From JAXHUE01 sp034189655 (GTDB lineage: Bacteria > Chloroflexota > Dehalococcoidia > E44-bin15), in assembly GCA_034189655.1 (NCBI GenBank), contig JAXHUE010000002.1, forward strand, positions 45,114 through 109,113: a DNA stretch of 64,000 nt, in the 5' to 3' direction. Under the pieces are notes generated by a model, which was not told where the DNA came from, ran no database searches, and saw nothing but the letters and a program-made list of their open reading frames with translations. Every line of letters starts with the position of its first letter. Within the stretch, counting starts at the first letter, position 1. A program made the translations under genes and the position numbers. Below are positions 43,501 through 51,168 of the stretch, in pieces.

Positions 43501-46500
43501 GGCCTCGATGAGATCGTCGGGGAGGAGTTCCTCAGGTTCCTCGCACCAGAGGCGATAGAAGTGCCCACGCAGGTACACCAGAGGAGCATGGCCGGCGATG
43601 CCGTAGCCGGGCGCTACGAGACCGTGGTCGTCCGCAAGGACGGGTCCAGGATGGAGATAGACTTCAGCTTGAAAGACATTACCTTTGAAGGCAGGCCGGC
43701 GGTCTCCATCGTGGCCCGGGACATCACAGAGCGCAAGCGTGCGGAGAAGGAGCTCAAGGCATCCGAGGAGAAGTATAGGGAGCTAGTAGAGAACATCAAC
43801 GATGCCTATGCCGTGGTGCGGCGCGAGAACCTGGTGTACGTGAACAAGCGCTGTGAGGACATATTCGGCTATACGGCTGGCGAGATGGTGGGCCGGAGCT
43901 TCTTCGAGATGCTGGCGCCAGAGGTGGTAGAGCAGAACCTAAAGATACTGGCGGCGAGCCTCGACGGTGGCGACCTGCCCGACCACTACGAGACCACTGC
44001 CATAACGAAGAGCGGCCAGAGGGTAGAGATAGACGTGAGCATACACCCTATCACGTACGAGGGGAGGCCTGCCTTCTCGGTGATGGCCCGGGATGTGAGC
44101 GACCGCAAGCGGGCCGAGGATGAGCTCAAGCAGTCGGAGGACAAGTTCCGGCACCTGGTGAACGATATGCTCGACGGCTATGTCGTGTTGCAGGATGGCA
44201 CCATCAGGTTCGTCAATGCGGCGCTGGCACAGATGAGTGGCTACTCGAGCGAGGAGCTGGTGGGCCGGAGATACGACGACCTGCTTGCCGTCGATACCTC
44301 CCCGCTGGCCAAGGACATACGCCGCAGGGTTGCCGAGGGTGTGGAGGTCATGGAGCGGTTCCGGGGCGAGATCATAAGGGAGGACGGCACCGTGCTCCCC
44401 GTGGAGGCCGGTATCAAGGGCGTAGAGTATGAAGGACGTACCGCGGTGTCGGTCGTGGTGAGGGACATCACGGAGCGCAAGCGGGCAGAGGCCGAGATAG
44501 AGCGCCGCAACCGGGAGCTGGCCGTCTTGAACGAGGTGGCCCAGGTGGTGAGCCAGTCACTGGACATAGAGAAGATACTGAGCGACACCATGGACCTGGT
44601 GATGGACTTCATGGAGACGGAGGCGGGCTGGATAGCGCTGGTGGACAGGGACAGCAACCGCTTTCTGCCGCTGGTGAAGAGGGGGGTGCCGCCGGAGATC
44701 CTCGCCATCATGCCAGACATCACCCCCGATATGGGGCTGGCCAGCCACGCCATCAGGACGGGCCAGCCGGTGGCACTCAACGACATTCGCCAGAATAGCA
44801 TAGATGAGCTCGCTAAGCCGGCGCGTCCTCTCATGGGAAAGGTAGAGTTCAAGGCGCTGGCGCACGTGCCCATAGACTCAAAGGGAGATATAATTGCCGT
44901 CATGACACTGGGCAGCCGCACCAAGCCGTCGTTCAGTGAAGGGGAGCTGGGCCTGCTCGGCTCCATCTGCCATGAGATCGGCGTCGCCATAGAGAATGCC
45001 CGCCTCTATGACGAGATAAGGGCGAAGGCCCAGGAGCTGGAGAAGGCCAACCGGCACAAGTCTGAGTTCATGGCCAGCATGTCCCACGAGCTGCGCACGC
45101 CGTTGAACTCCATCATCGGCTTCTCCGAGCTCATGCTCGATGGCATAACCGGAGACATAAACGATGAGCAGCAGCAGTGCCTGGAGGACATCTTGACCAG
45201 CGGTAAACAGCTCCTCATCCTCATCAACGGTGTCCTCGATATCTCGAAGATAGAGGCCGGCAAGCTGGAGGTCATGCCGGAGGTCTTCGACATCGGGGAA
45301 GTGTTCGATGAAGCGCGGAGGACGATGTCGCCACTGGTGGAGGAGAAGGTGCAGACCCTCACCATGCACATCGAAGAGGGCATGCCCCCGATGTACGCCG
45401 ATAAGGGGAAGATAAAGCAGGTGCTTTTGAACCTGCTCAGCAACGCCGTCCGCTACACCAATGACGGAGGCTCCATCGCGGCCGAGGCCAGGAGGGAGGG
45501 TGACCTCTGCCGCATATCGGTCGCCGATACCGGGATAGGCATCAGGGAAAAGGACCTGGAGAACGTCTTCCAGGCCTTCACGCAAGTAGGGGAATCGCCG
45601 CTGAAGAAGGAGGGAGGTACCGGGCTGGGGCTTGCCATCGCCAAGCAGTTCGTAGAGATAAACGGCGGCATGATATGGGTCGAGAGCGAGTACGGCAAGG
45701 GGAGCACCTTCATCTTTACCGTGCCCATCTATCGGGCGGATATGAAGCACAGTGAAGCGAAGAGGGAGGAGATGGTGCCCACCGCTGCCGAGGGTGGCGA
45801 GAGGTGCATCATGGTGGTGGACGACGACCGCGGGGCCAGGTCGCTCATGAGGCGCTGGCTGGAGGCAGAGGGGTATAGCGTGTGCGAGGTGTCGCAGGGC
45901 GCGGAAGCTGTGGAGACGGCCAAGAGAATTCGGCCCGCGGTGGTCACGCTGGATATAATGATGCCCGGCGAGGATGGGTGGACTGTGCTGCGAAGCCTAA
46001 AGACCACCAATGAGACGCAGGATATACCGGTAGTCATCGCATCCATGGTGGAGAACAGGGAGCTGGGCTTCGCGCTGGGGGCGGTGGACTATTTCGTGAA
46101 ACCGGTGGAGAAGGAGCGCTTCCTTAAGAGGCTGACTGAGCTGGGCATAGGGAAGAGAGAGCGCGTGCTGGTGGTCGATGACGAGCCCAGAGACGTACGC
46201 CTGACATCTGCCATCCTGGAATCGGAGGGGATGGAGGTGCTCAAGGCCTACGGGGGAAAGGATGGCCTGAAGCTTGCCAGGGAGAGACAGCCCAGCCTGA
46301 TAGTGCTGGACCTCCTCATGCCCGACATGGACGGCTTCGAGGTGGTGCGGCACTTGCGGGAGGACGAGAGCACACAGGACATCCCCATAGCCATCGTGAC
46401 CATGAAGGAGCTCTCCGCCGAGGAAGAGGCAGAGCTTGCGAGCCAGGTGCAGTCCGTGATGCAAAAGGCTTCCTTCGATAGGAATGCCTTCATCGCTGAG

Positions 46501-46536
46501 ATAAGACGTATCGAGGGGCCACCGAGAGGGGGATAG
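40594..46536 (+). CDS. Multi-PAS hybrid sensor histidine kinase
   Basis: 1,980 residues with no membrane segment. Order: PAS1 (45-160), GAF-like (165-290), PAS2-PAS9 (about 302-419, 426-545, 554-669, 676-792, 797-922, 933-1050, 1056-1170, 1179-1299), GAF (1309-1472), HisKA with SHELRTP (His1498), HATPase with NLLSNAVRYT, ADTGIGI and GGTGLGLAI, then two receivers (Asp1787 and Asp1906). Seven of the nine PAS repeats share the DINDGYFVVQDG-type motif, indicating internal duplication; PAS3 and PAS6 diverge. It should integrate many cytoplasmic signals and relay phosphate to its receivers and to the next gene. It follows the c-di-GMP riboswitch. Confidence 0.95.
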   Translation: MKRGDVSKQDQGVEGRKREAKREEEVPEEGLLERVESSAEELERSEERYRELVENINDGYLVVRGRKVVFANRRCADLLGYPVRQIVGKNFADLVAEESREGAAELYKRSMSGERLSERREALLRRKDGTKVPVEMTLKDITYDGRPAVSAMFCDITERKGVERELWRRTFELGERVKELNCLYSLSNLVQRRDIALAEVFQGAVELVPPTLQYPDVACARLLIEGQEYRTGNFVDTEWRISCDVTVHGEVIGKLDVCYAEEVQKSYGGVFLPEERALLHAVCGRLGETIERRRAEGEIRASKEKYRHLLEEIHDGYLVVQGGRVVFANTRLGEILGYGPEALGRPVNEFMPEYLLGRATELRERVVSGEDISEPMETTVLTKDGAELPIEVSIKTTEYEGKLAIAVLVRDISERRRAEEMRRREEEKYRYLYEYQPAVNFIIGNDGTLVDINQAGLSTFGYTKDELVGRGVLDHVVPEERERVAQQMARAFQGEHTPGLDVDIYASDGSVHTMWFSPGHVIPADGAQQAIMLATGVDVTERKMAEEERRRAEERYRQLLEDIDDGYFVVQDGKIVFANTRCTEILGYGPEAIGESVATFVPPGQEHHIAAFGEAFSGEGEVALHDEMSVLTKDGSEVPVEIHARRALYMGRPALTVVIRDISERARAERELKASEQRYKALLEDINDGYFVVQDGVIVFGNGRLAEMFGYSLDEVLGSRLVDIALDSAKDMVALMMFAFEQGGAVPERVEITGTDPRGGGDITIEIRMSVIDYLGRPAINGIIRDITDRKRVEMALQAEKAYSQSLVHSLPDMLLTIDPEGKISYANDVMVVFTGVELEQLVGRPLGQVLQEINILDARTATLVTRRMKKRLKTGLPARGVELEMRNARGEWVKGLYSTSVIKSPSGEILGQVVVISDITDRVKAEEELKRSEEKYRRLVEDINDGYFVLRDTTILFANERMAEMMGYGLDEIVGEEFLRFLAPEAIEVPTQVHQRSMAGDAVAGRYETVVVRKDGSRMEIDFSLKDITFEGRPAVSIVARDITERKRAEKELKASEEKYRELVENINDAYAVVRRENLVYVNKRCEDIFGYTAGEMVGRSFFEMLAPEVVEQNLKILAASLDGGDLPDHYETTAITKSGQRVEIDVSIHPITYEGRPAFSVMARDVSDRKRAEDELKQSEDKFRHLVNDMLDGYVVLQDGTIRFVNAALAQMSGYSSEELVGRRYDDLLAVDTSPLAKDIRRRVAEGVEVMERFRGEIIREDGTVLPVEAGIKGVEYEGRTAVSVVVRDITERKRAEAEIERRNRELAVLNEVAQVVSQSLDIEKILSDTMDLVMDFMETEAGWIALVDRDSNRFLPLVKRGVPPEILAIMPDITPDMGLASHAIRTGQPVALNDIRQNSIDELAKPARPLMGKVEFKALAHVPIDSKGDIIAVMTLGSRTKPSFSEGELGLLGSICHEIGVAIENARLYDEIRAKAQELEKANRHKSEFMASMSHELRTPLNSIIGFSELMLDGITGDINDEQQQCLEDILTSGKQLLILINGVLDISKIEAGKLEVMPEVFDIGEVFDEARRTMSPLVEEKVQTLTMHIEEGMPPMYADKGKIKQVLLNLLSNAVRYTNDGGSIAAEARREGDLCRISVADTGIGIREKDLENVFQAFTQVGESPLKKEGGTGLGLAIAKQFVEINGGMIWVESEYGKGSTFIFTVPIYRADMKHSEAKREEMVPTAAEGGERCIMVVDDDRGARSLMRRWLEAEGYSVCEVSQGAEAVETAKRIRPAVVTLDIMMPGEDGWTVLRSLKTTNETQDIPVVIASMVENRELGFALGAVDYFVKPVEKERFLKRLTELGIGKRERVLVVDDEPRDVRLTSAILESEGMEVLKAYGGKDGLKLARERQPSLIVLDLLMPDMDGFEVVRHLREDESTQDIPIAIVTMKELSAEEEAELASQVQSVMQKASFDRNAFIAEIRRIEGPPRGG

Positions 46537-46559
46537 ACTTTGTGGTGGAGGGACACGGT

Positions 46560-46928
46560 GTGAAGAAGACTATTCTGGTGGTGGAGGATAACCCCAAGAA
46601 CATGAGACTTATGAGGATGATCTTGAGTGCAAACGGCTATGACGTGCTGGAGGCAACCGACGGCGAGGAGGGGCTGAAGATGGCCCAGGAGGGGAGGCCT
46701 GATCTCATCGTACTTGATATTCAGCTCCCCAAGATGGAGGGCACCGAGGTCGCAAAGCGGCTCAGGGCCATGCCGGAGTTCGACGGCATTCCCCTGATAG
46801 CGCTCACCGCCTATGCCATGAAAGGCGACCAGGAACGGATACTGGAGGCCGGTTTCGATAGCTACATGTCGAAGCCGATAGACACCCGCGAGTTACCCTC
46901 TCTAGTAGCGCAGATGCTCTCGCGGTAG
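46560..46928 (+). CDS. Single-domain response regulator (DivK-like)
   Basis: A 122-residue stand-alone receiver: KTILVVEDNPKNMRL at the N-terminus, phospho-acceptor Asp in LIVLDIQLPKMEG, LTAYAM with the Thr switch and SKPID with the conserved Lys. There is no output domain, so it works by protein contact or as a phosphotransfer intermediate. I chose GTG 46560, which has GGAGGG seven bases upstream and gives a typical start. It lies 23 bases after the hybrid kinase and is its probable partner. Confidence 0.93.
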   Translation: MKKTILVVEDNPKNMRLMRMILSANGYDVLEATDGEEGLKMAQEGRPDLIVLDIQLPKMEGTEVAKRLRAMPEFDGIPLIALTAYAMKGDQERILEAGFDSYMSKPIDTRELPSLVAQMLSR

Positions 46929-46962
46929 GCCAGGCAACCGTTGCCGTCGCGGTGCGGGGCCC

Positions 46963-48192
46963 TCATTCCAGCATATGCTCCAGTATGTAGCGGTCGATGT
47001 CCTCCTCTGGTATCCCCAGCAGGTCTCTCAGTATCTCATCGTTGTGCTCGCCGAGCATGGGTGCAGACTTGTGGGTACTGCCCGGCGTGCGCGATAGCTT
47101 TATGGTGACGCTGTCGTAGGTGGTGCGGCCGGCCTCAGCGTGGTCGAGGCGGACGTAGTGCTCCCTGGCCTTGATGTGGGGGTCATGGACCAGCAGGTCT
47201 TGGGAGGTCTGCACCACGCCAGCGGCGACACCCCCCATCTGCATCAGCATCATCACCTCCTCTGCCGTCCTCTCCGCGGTCCACTCTGCCACCAGCCGGT
47301 CCAGCTCCTCCTCGTTGGCCTTGCGGCCCAGGTGGGTGGCGAACCGCTCTTCCCTGGTCCAGGATGGGTTGCCGATGACGTTGCAGAAGGCCTGCCACTC
47401 CCCGTCGCTTGCGACGGCGATGGCGCACCAGCGGTCGTCTCCCTTGCAGGGGTAGGTGGAGTGGGGGGCGGCGTGGGGCACGCGGTTGCCCTGGCGGGTC
47501 TGCACCCTCCCGTTTACGGTGTAGTCCAGGACGGCGCTGTCCAGCGTGGCCACGGTGGACTCGTACTGGGACACCTCGATGAGCTGTCCCTTGCCCGTCT
47601 TGCGCCGGTGGCGCAGCGCCGAGACCATGGCCAGTACGGTGTGGTACGGGTTGGGGGCATAGTCCGGGTAGTTCACACCGGTGCCGATGGGGATGCGGTC
47701 GGGGTAGCCTGAGAGATAGGTGAACCCGGTGAGCGACTGGAGCGCCACCCCGAAGCCCACGTAGTCGCGGTGCGGCCCCCACAGCCCCCACATCGGCATC
47801 CTGACCATGATGATATCGGGCTTTACCTTCGCCACCTCTTCATAGGAGAGTCCCCAGTCCTCCATCACGTGGGGGACGAAGTTCTCGATGACGATGTCGC
47901 TCACCTTGATGAGCCGCCTGGCTACCTCCCGCGCCTCGGCGAAGTTCATGTTCAAGGCGATGCCCTTCTTCCCGCTGTTCAAGTTGTTGGCCCAGCCGCC
48001 CACGTTGACCCCGGCCTTATCGGGCACGGTGGGCGCGGCCAGCCGCAGCGCATCGATGTGGGCAACGGACTCTATCTTGATCACCTCGGCGCCGAACTCG
48101 GCGAGGACGCGGGTGGGGATGGTGCCCGCCGCGTACCAGGTGAAGTCACATACCCTGATCCCCTCGAAGGGAAGTCTTGTCTTCCGCTCCAT
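46963..48192 (-). CDS. Class III CoA-transferase, subunit with catalytic Asp (pair 2)
   Basis: 409 residues, CaiB/BaiF family. CDFTWYAAGTIPTRVLAEF and GAEVIKIES at the N-terminus, GKGQLIEVSQYES as family motif. Asp177 in NYPDYAPNP is the catalytic candidate, allowing a one-residue indel against CaiB. The ATG at 48192 has AAAGGAGG six bases upstream, 11 bases after the partner gene's stop; the longer open frame upstream overlaps that gene. Expected to pair with the preceding Asp-lacking subunit. Substrate unknown. Confidence 0.92.
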   Translation of the reverse strand: MERKTRLPFEGIRVCDFTWYAAGTIPTRVLAEFGAEVIKIESVAHIDALRLAAPTVPDKAGVNVGGWANNLNSGKKGIALNMNFAEAREVARRLIKVSDIVIENFVPHVMEDWGLSYEEVAKVKPDIIMVRMPMWGLWGPHRDYVGFGVALQSLTGFTYLSGYPDRIPIGTGVNYPDYAPNPYHTVLAMVSALRHRRKTGKGQLIEVSQYESTVATLDSAVLDYTVNGRVQTRQGNRVPHAAPHSTYPCKGDDRWCAIAVASDGEWQAFCNVIGNPSWTREERFATHLGRKANEEELDRLVAEWTAERTAEEVMMLMQMGGVAAGVVQTSQDLLVHDPHIKAREHYVRLDHAEAGRTTYDSVTIKLSRTPGSTHKSAPMLGEHNDEILRDLLGIPEEDIDRYILEHMLE

Positions 48193-48203
48193 GACGACCT
48201 CCT

Positions 48204-49490
48204 TTATATGATGCCCCGTGAGGTGAGCAGCTCGAGCTCCTGGCGAGAGAGGCCCAGCTCCTTGTGGTATACGTCCAGGTTGTGCTCGCCCACCAGGGGT
48301 GGTCTCCCCTTTACCTGCCATGGGGTCTCTGAGAGCCTGTAGGGAGGCCCGGCGTACTTTATGGTCACGCCCAGCTCGGGGTGGTCCACCTCGACGAAGT
48401 AGTCGCGGTCATTCAGGTGAGGGTCGTTGACCAGGCCCGCCGGGTCGCTCACCGGGGCGCATATGAAGTGCTGGCGCTGCCCCTCCTCGTAGAGCTCGGC
48501 CACGGGGTGTGCCGCCAGGAACCTCTTGAACACCTGGTCCAGGTGTTCCATGCGCATCATCCGCTCCAGGAAGGCGTCGGTGCCGATTAAGCTCATCATG
48601 GCGGTGCGGTCGCCCACAGACTTGATGAAGTCTTGCCACTCCTCGTTCATGAGGTCTTCGGCCATGCCCTTGGAGTCCATCCACTTCACCACGTTTTCCC
48701 AGTCGATGAGGAGCAGCCACAGCATGTAGCCGTCCTTGCACTGGTAGACGTCCCTCCCCGGGACGCGGATGCCCAGTCCCCCTACCGGCGTCCCGCCGAA
48801 GCCCCAGCGCTTCCTGATCTCATTGCGCAGGTCGTAGAACTGCATCGCCGTCTCCATGGCGATGGTGGTGCACTCCTGCCGCGAGATGTCGATGGCCTGC
48901 CCCTCGCCGCTCACGTCCCGCTCGAAGAGGGCGATGGAGATGCCGGCGGCGCCGTGGAGGGAGCCCATGTAGTGTGACTGGTAGCCGTACGTGCGGTAGG
49001 GTGCCGCATCGGGAAAGCCCCCCAGGTACATGAGACCGCCCATGGCCACGACGACGATGTCCGGGGCCTTGAAGTCGCGGAAGGGGCCGCTCTGTCCGAA
49101 GCCGCTTACGGAGCAGAAGATGAGCCCCTGGTTTATCTCCTTCAAGACGTCGTATCCCAGGCCCATCTTCGCCATGTGCCCCGGGGGGAAGCTCTCCACC
49201 AGGACATCGGCGCCCTCCACCAGCCGCTTCAAGAGCGCGCGGCCGTCTGCGGTATCGAGGTTCAGCGTGATCCCGCGCTTGCTCCGGTTCAAGGCGAAGA
49301 AGTGAAGGCTCCGCTCCGGGCCGGGGATATCGTGCACGAATGGCCCCATGCCCCGTGATAGGTCACCGCCTGGGGGCTCCACCTTGATCACGTCGGCGCC
49401 CAGCTCGGCGAGGAGCTGGCTGGTGTAGGCGCCGACGTCATCGGCGAGGTCGAGCACCCTGATGTCGCCCAGAAGTGTCTCCTGTAGCAC
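48204..49490 (-). CDS. Class III CoA-transferase, subunit without catalytic Asp (pair 2)
   Basis: 428 residues, CaiB/BaiF family. VLDLADDVGAYTSQLLAEL and GADVIKVEPPGG at the N-terminus, GEGQAIDISRQEC as family motif. The aligned catalytic position is His173 (YQSHYMGS) in place of Asp. It is the promoter-proximal gene of the pair, beginning with GTG behind GGAGG after an unusually long leader of about 200 bases. Probably the structural or substrate-binding partner of the downstream subunit. Confidence 0.92.
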   Translation of the reverse strand: MLQETLLGDIRVLDLADDVGAYTSQLLAELGADVIKVEPPGGDLSRGMGPFVHDIPGPERSLHFFALNRSKRGITLNLDTADGRALLKRLVEGADVLVESFPPGHMAKMGLGYDVLKEINQGLIFCSVSGFGQSGPFRDFKAPDIVVVAMGGLMYLGGFPDAAPYRTYGYQSHYMGSLHGAAGISIALFERDVSGEGQAIDISRQECTTIAMETAMQFYDLRNEIRKRWGFGGTPVGGLGIRVPGRDVYQCKDGYMLWLLLIDWENVVKWMDSKGMAEDLMNEEWQDFIKSVGDRTAMMSLIGTDAFLERMMRMEHLDQVFKRFLAAHPVAELYEEGQRQHFICAPVSDPAGLVNDPHLNDRDYFVEVDHPELGVTIKYAGPPYRLSETPWQVKGRPPLVGEHNLDVYHKELGLSRQELELLTSRGII

Positions 49491-49699
49491 TATCGCACCT
49501 CCGTTATGTTGGAAAGGTTATAGCTGGGGCTACCCCACAGATGAGGCAGCCACTATCGGTGGCACACGGGATATGGAAGCTGATGAGGGTGTTTCTATAC
49601 CTCCCTTTCTGTGCGTAGCGTTCTTTAGATGGGCAGCATATTCGGTCGAAGCCTGGCGGCAGGTACAGTGCGGGGAAGGGGAAGAAGGCATGCGCCGTT

Positions 49700-49727
49700 A
49701 GTATACCACGTATAGAGTGCTTGTCAA
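49700..49727 (-). promoter_or_regulatory. Promoter of CoA-transferase pair 2
   Basis: Minus-strand TTGACA (49727-49722), 16-base spacer, TATACT (49705-49700). Implies a leader of about 200 bases. Confidence 0.6.
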
Positions 49728-49872
49728 GATACCCGGGGGAGGGCCCTCCGGGGGTGCGTGGCTCCACAGGCGTTCGCTTCTGCGGTGGAGGAGATGGCGG
49801 GGCGTGCTCTGTGGGCCGGTCCAGGGTGTAGGTAGAGCAGCGGTCGAAATACCTCCTTCCGGCTATCACAAC

Positions 49873-49901
49873 TTGACATTTTGCGAATAAAAAACTAGAC
49901 T
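49873..49901 (+). promoter_or_regulatory. Promoter of the GAF-LuxR regulator
   Basis: TTGACA (49873-49878), 17-base spacer, TAGACT (49896-49901). Short leader with GGAG before ATG 49926. Confidence 0.65.
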
Positions 49902-49925
49902 GTAGATGTCGGCTGGAGTGGGAAG

Positions 49926-50993
49926 ATGACAGTATCAGGCAACATTCCCCGCGGCCGGGAGGTCGTACTCCAAGGTGGCGAGAGGTTCGGCCTGCCACTC
50001 CTTGAGGTGGGCAGGGCTCTCGTGTCGCTGGCCGATGTTCAAAGCCTGCTCATGCTCACCATAGCGAAGGCCGTAGAGGGCATAGAATCGGCTGACGCTG
50101 GACTGATCTGCCTCTACGATAACACACAGGGCAAGCTTATGGTGAAGGCCGCCTTCGGCTACGGCCAGGAGGTCTGGAATATATCGGCCAACCCGGAGAG
50201 GGGCGGCGCTCCAGGGATGGTGTATAAGACTCGCCGCAGCAGGATATGGTCGTCGCCCGAAGAGGTCAGCGGGCTGATAGCCAGCCTGGACACCTGGGAC
50301 CAGCAGCACCTCACAAGGGCGCGGAGGAGGCTCCCGCGTCCCACCAGCGTGGTGTGCAGCCCTCTTATGGCCAAGGACAGGTTCATCGGGTGTATTCACC
50401 TGGAACACTACACCAACCCTGCCCCGTTTTCCATGTGCGACCTCGCACTGCTGCACTCGTTCGCAGAGCAGGTATCACTTGCCGTAGAAAACGCCATGCT
50501 CTTCAAGGAAATGCAGCGCAAAGAGACGACGTGGTCCGAGCTGCTCTACTGGCTGCTCATCGCCCGGGAGTACGAGCGAAGGCGTATCATGTCGGTGCTG
50601 GAGGACGATGTCAACCAGGTGCTGGAGGTCCTGGACGCAGAGCTGGAGGTCCCGGAGAGTGAGCTGAAAGGCCTGGCCGGGCAGCACCAGGGCATGAGGG
50701 CGATGCGGGACAACCTGTATAAGATAGTGGACGAGATGCATAGCCTGTCACCGAGCACGAGGGTTGTGCCTCTGGGTGGAGAGGAGGAGAGCTACGATGG
50801 TCTCACCTCAAGGGAGAAGCAGATAATCCGGCTGGTGGCGGAGGGGAGGACCAACAAAGAGATCGCCGACCTTCTGTGCATAAGTATAAGGACCGTGCAG
50901 TCCCACCGCGCCAACATAATGGAAAAGCTCGAGATGCATGACCGCACTGAACTGGTGCGCTATGCCATTCGTAAGGGCCTTGTCACCCCTTAG
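49926..50993 (+). CDS. GAF-domain LuxR-type transcriptional regulator
   Basis: 355 residues. GAF sensor domain (about 25-205), an alpha-helical linker (205-280) that includes REYERRRIMSVLEDD, like a degenerate dimerisation helix of NarX/DegS-type kinases, and a LuxR/FixJ helix-turn-helix (290-355) with LTSREKQIIRLVAEGRTNKE and TVQSHRANIMEKL. It lacks a receiver, so it probably senses a small molecule or redox state directly. It is divergent from CoA-transferase pair 2 and upstream of the FAD oxidoreductases, making it the likeliest local regulator of these genes. Confidence 0.92.
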   Translation: MTVSGNIPRGREVVLQGGERFGLPLLEVGRALVSLADVQSLLMLTIAKAVEGIESADAGLICLYDNTQGKLMVKAAFGYGQEVWNISANPERGGAPGMVYKTRRSRIWSSPEEVSGLIASLDTWDQQHLTRARRRLPRPTSVVCSPLMAKDRFIGCIHLEHYTNPAPFSMCDLALLHSFAEQVSLAVENAMLFKEMQRKETTWSELLYWLLIAREYERRRIMSVLEDDVNQVLEVLDAELEVPESELKGLAGQHQGMRAMRDNLYKIVDEMHSLSPSTRVVPLGGEEESYDGLTSREKQIIRLVAEGRTNKEIADLLCISIRTVQSHRANIMEKLEMHDRTELVRYAIRKGLVTP

Positions 50994-51071
50994 TTTACCT
51001 CAACATACATAAGACCCCTTCGATACAGGCCGTTCGGCCACGTCTCACGAAAAAATACCGTCTCCGCTGGA

Positions 51072-51100
51072 TAGACTTTCCCTAATTTCTCTGCTGTAAT
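51072..51100 (+). promoter_or_regulatory. Promoter of the FAD oxidoreductase pair
   Basis: TAGACT (51072-51077), 17-base spacer, TGTAAT (51095-51100). The expected start near 51107 is just before a perfect inverted repeat. Confidence 0.45.
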
Positions 51101-51107
51101 GGTATCA

Positions 51108-51125
51108 AGGCCTGTGAACAGGCCT
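51108..51125. promoter_or_regulatory. Inverted repeat, candidate operator
   Basis: AGGCCTGT-GA-ACAGGCCT, perfect 8-base arms, lying at the predicted transcription start of the FAD oxidoreductase pair. It is well placed for a repressor. The regulator is unknown. Confidence 0.5.
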
Positions 51126-51168
51126 GATAATTCTCTGTATCGGCAGGTAGCCGTACGAGGAGGAAGAG

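Larger units (their letters stand above)
49491..49925. other. Divergent region, CoA-transferase pair 2 / luxR-type gene
   Basis: 435 bases with two divergent promoters (49700-49727 minus, 49873-49901 plus). The roughly 200-base CoA-transferase leader has a small GGGG-TAG-CCCC hairpin but no riboswitch class I recognise and no convincing small gene. Confidence 0.5.

Noticed and set aside
42142..43578. 478-codon antisense frame within the kinase gene
   Set aside because: Mirrors the PAS repeats; repetitive low-complexity translation with no start signal.
40594..44500. Tandem DNA repeat or CRISPR-like array
   Set aside because: The recurring ACGGCTACTTCGTG-type words are codons of repeated PAS domains; spacing is about 350 bases and the frame is maintained. 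No CRISPR repeats or cas genes occur in the window.
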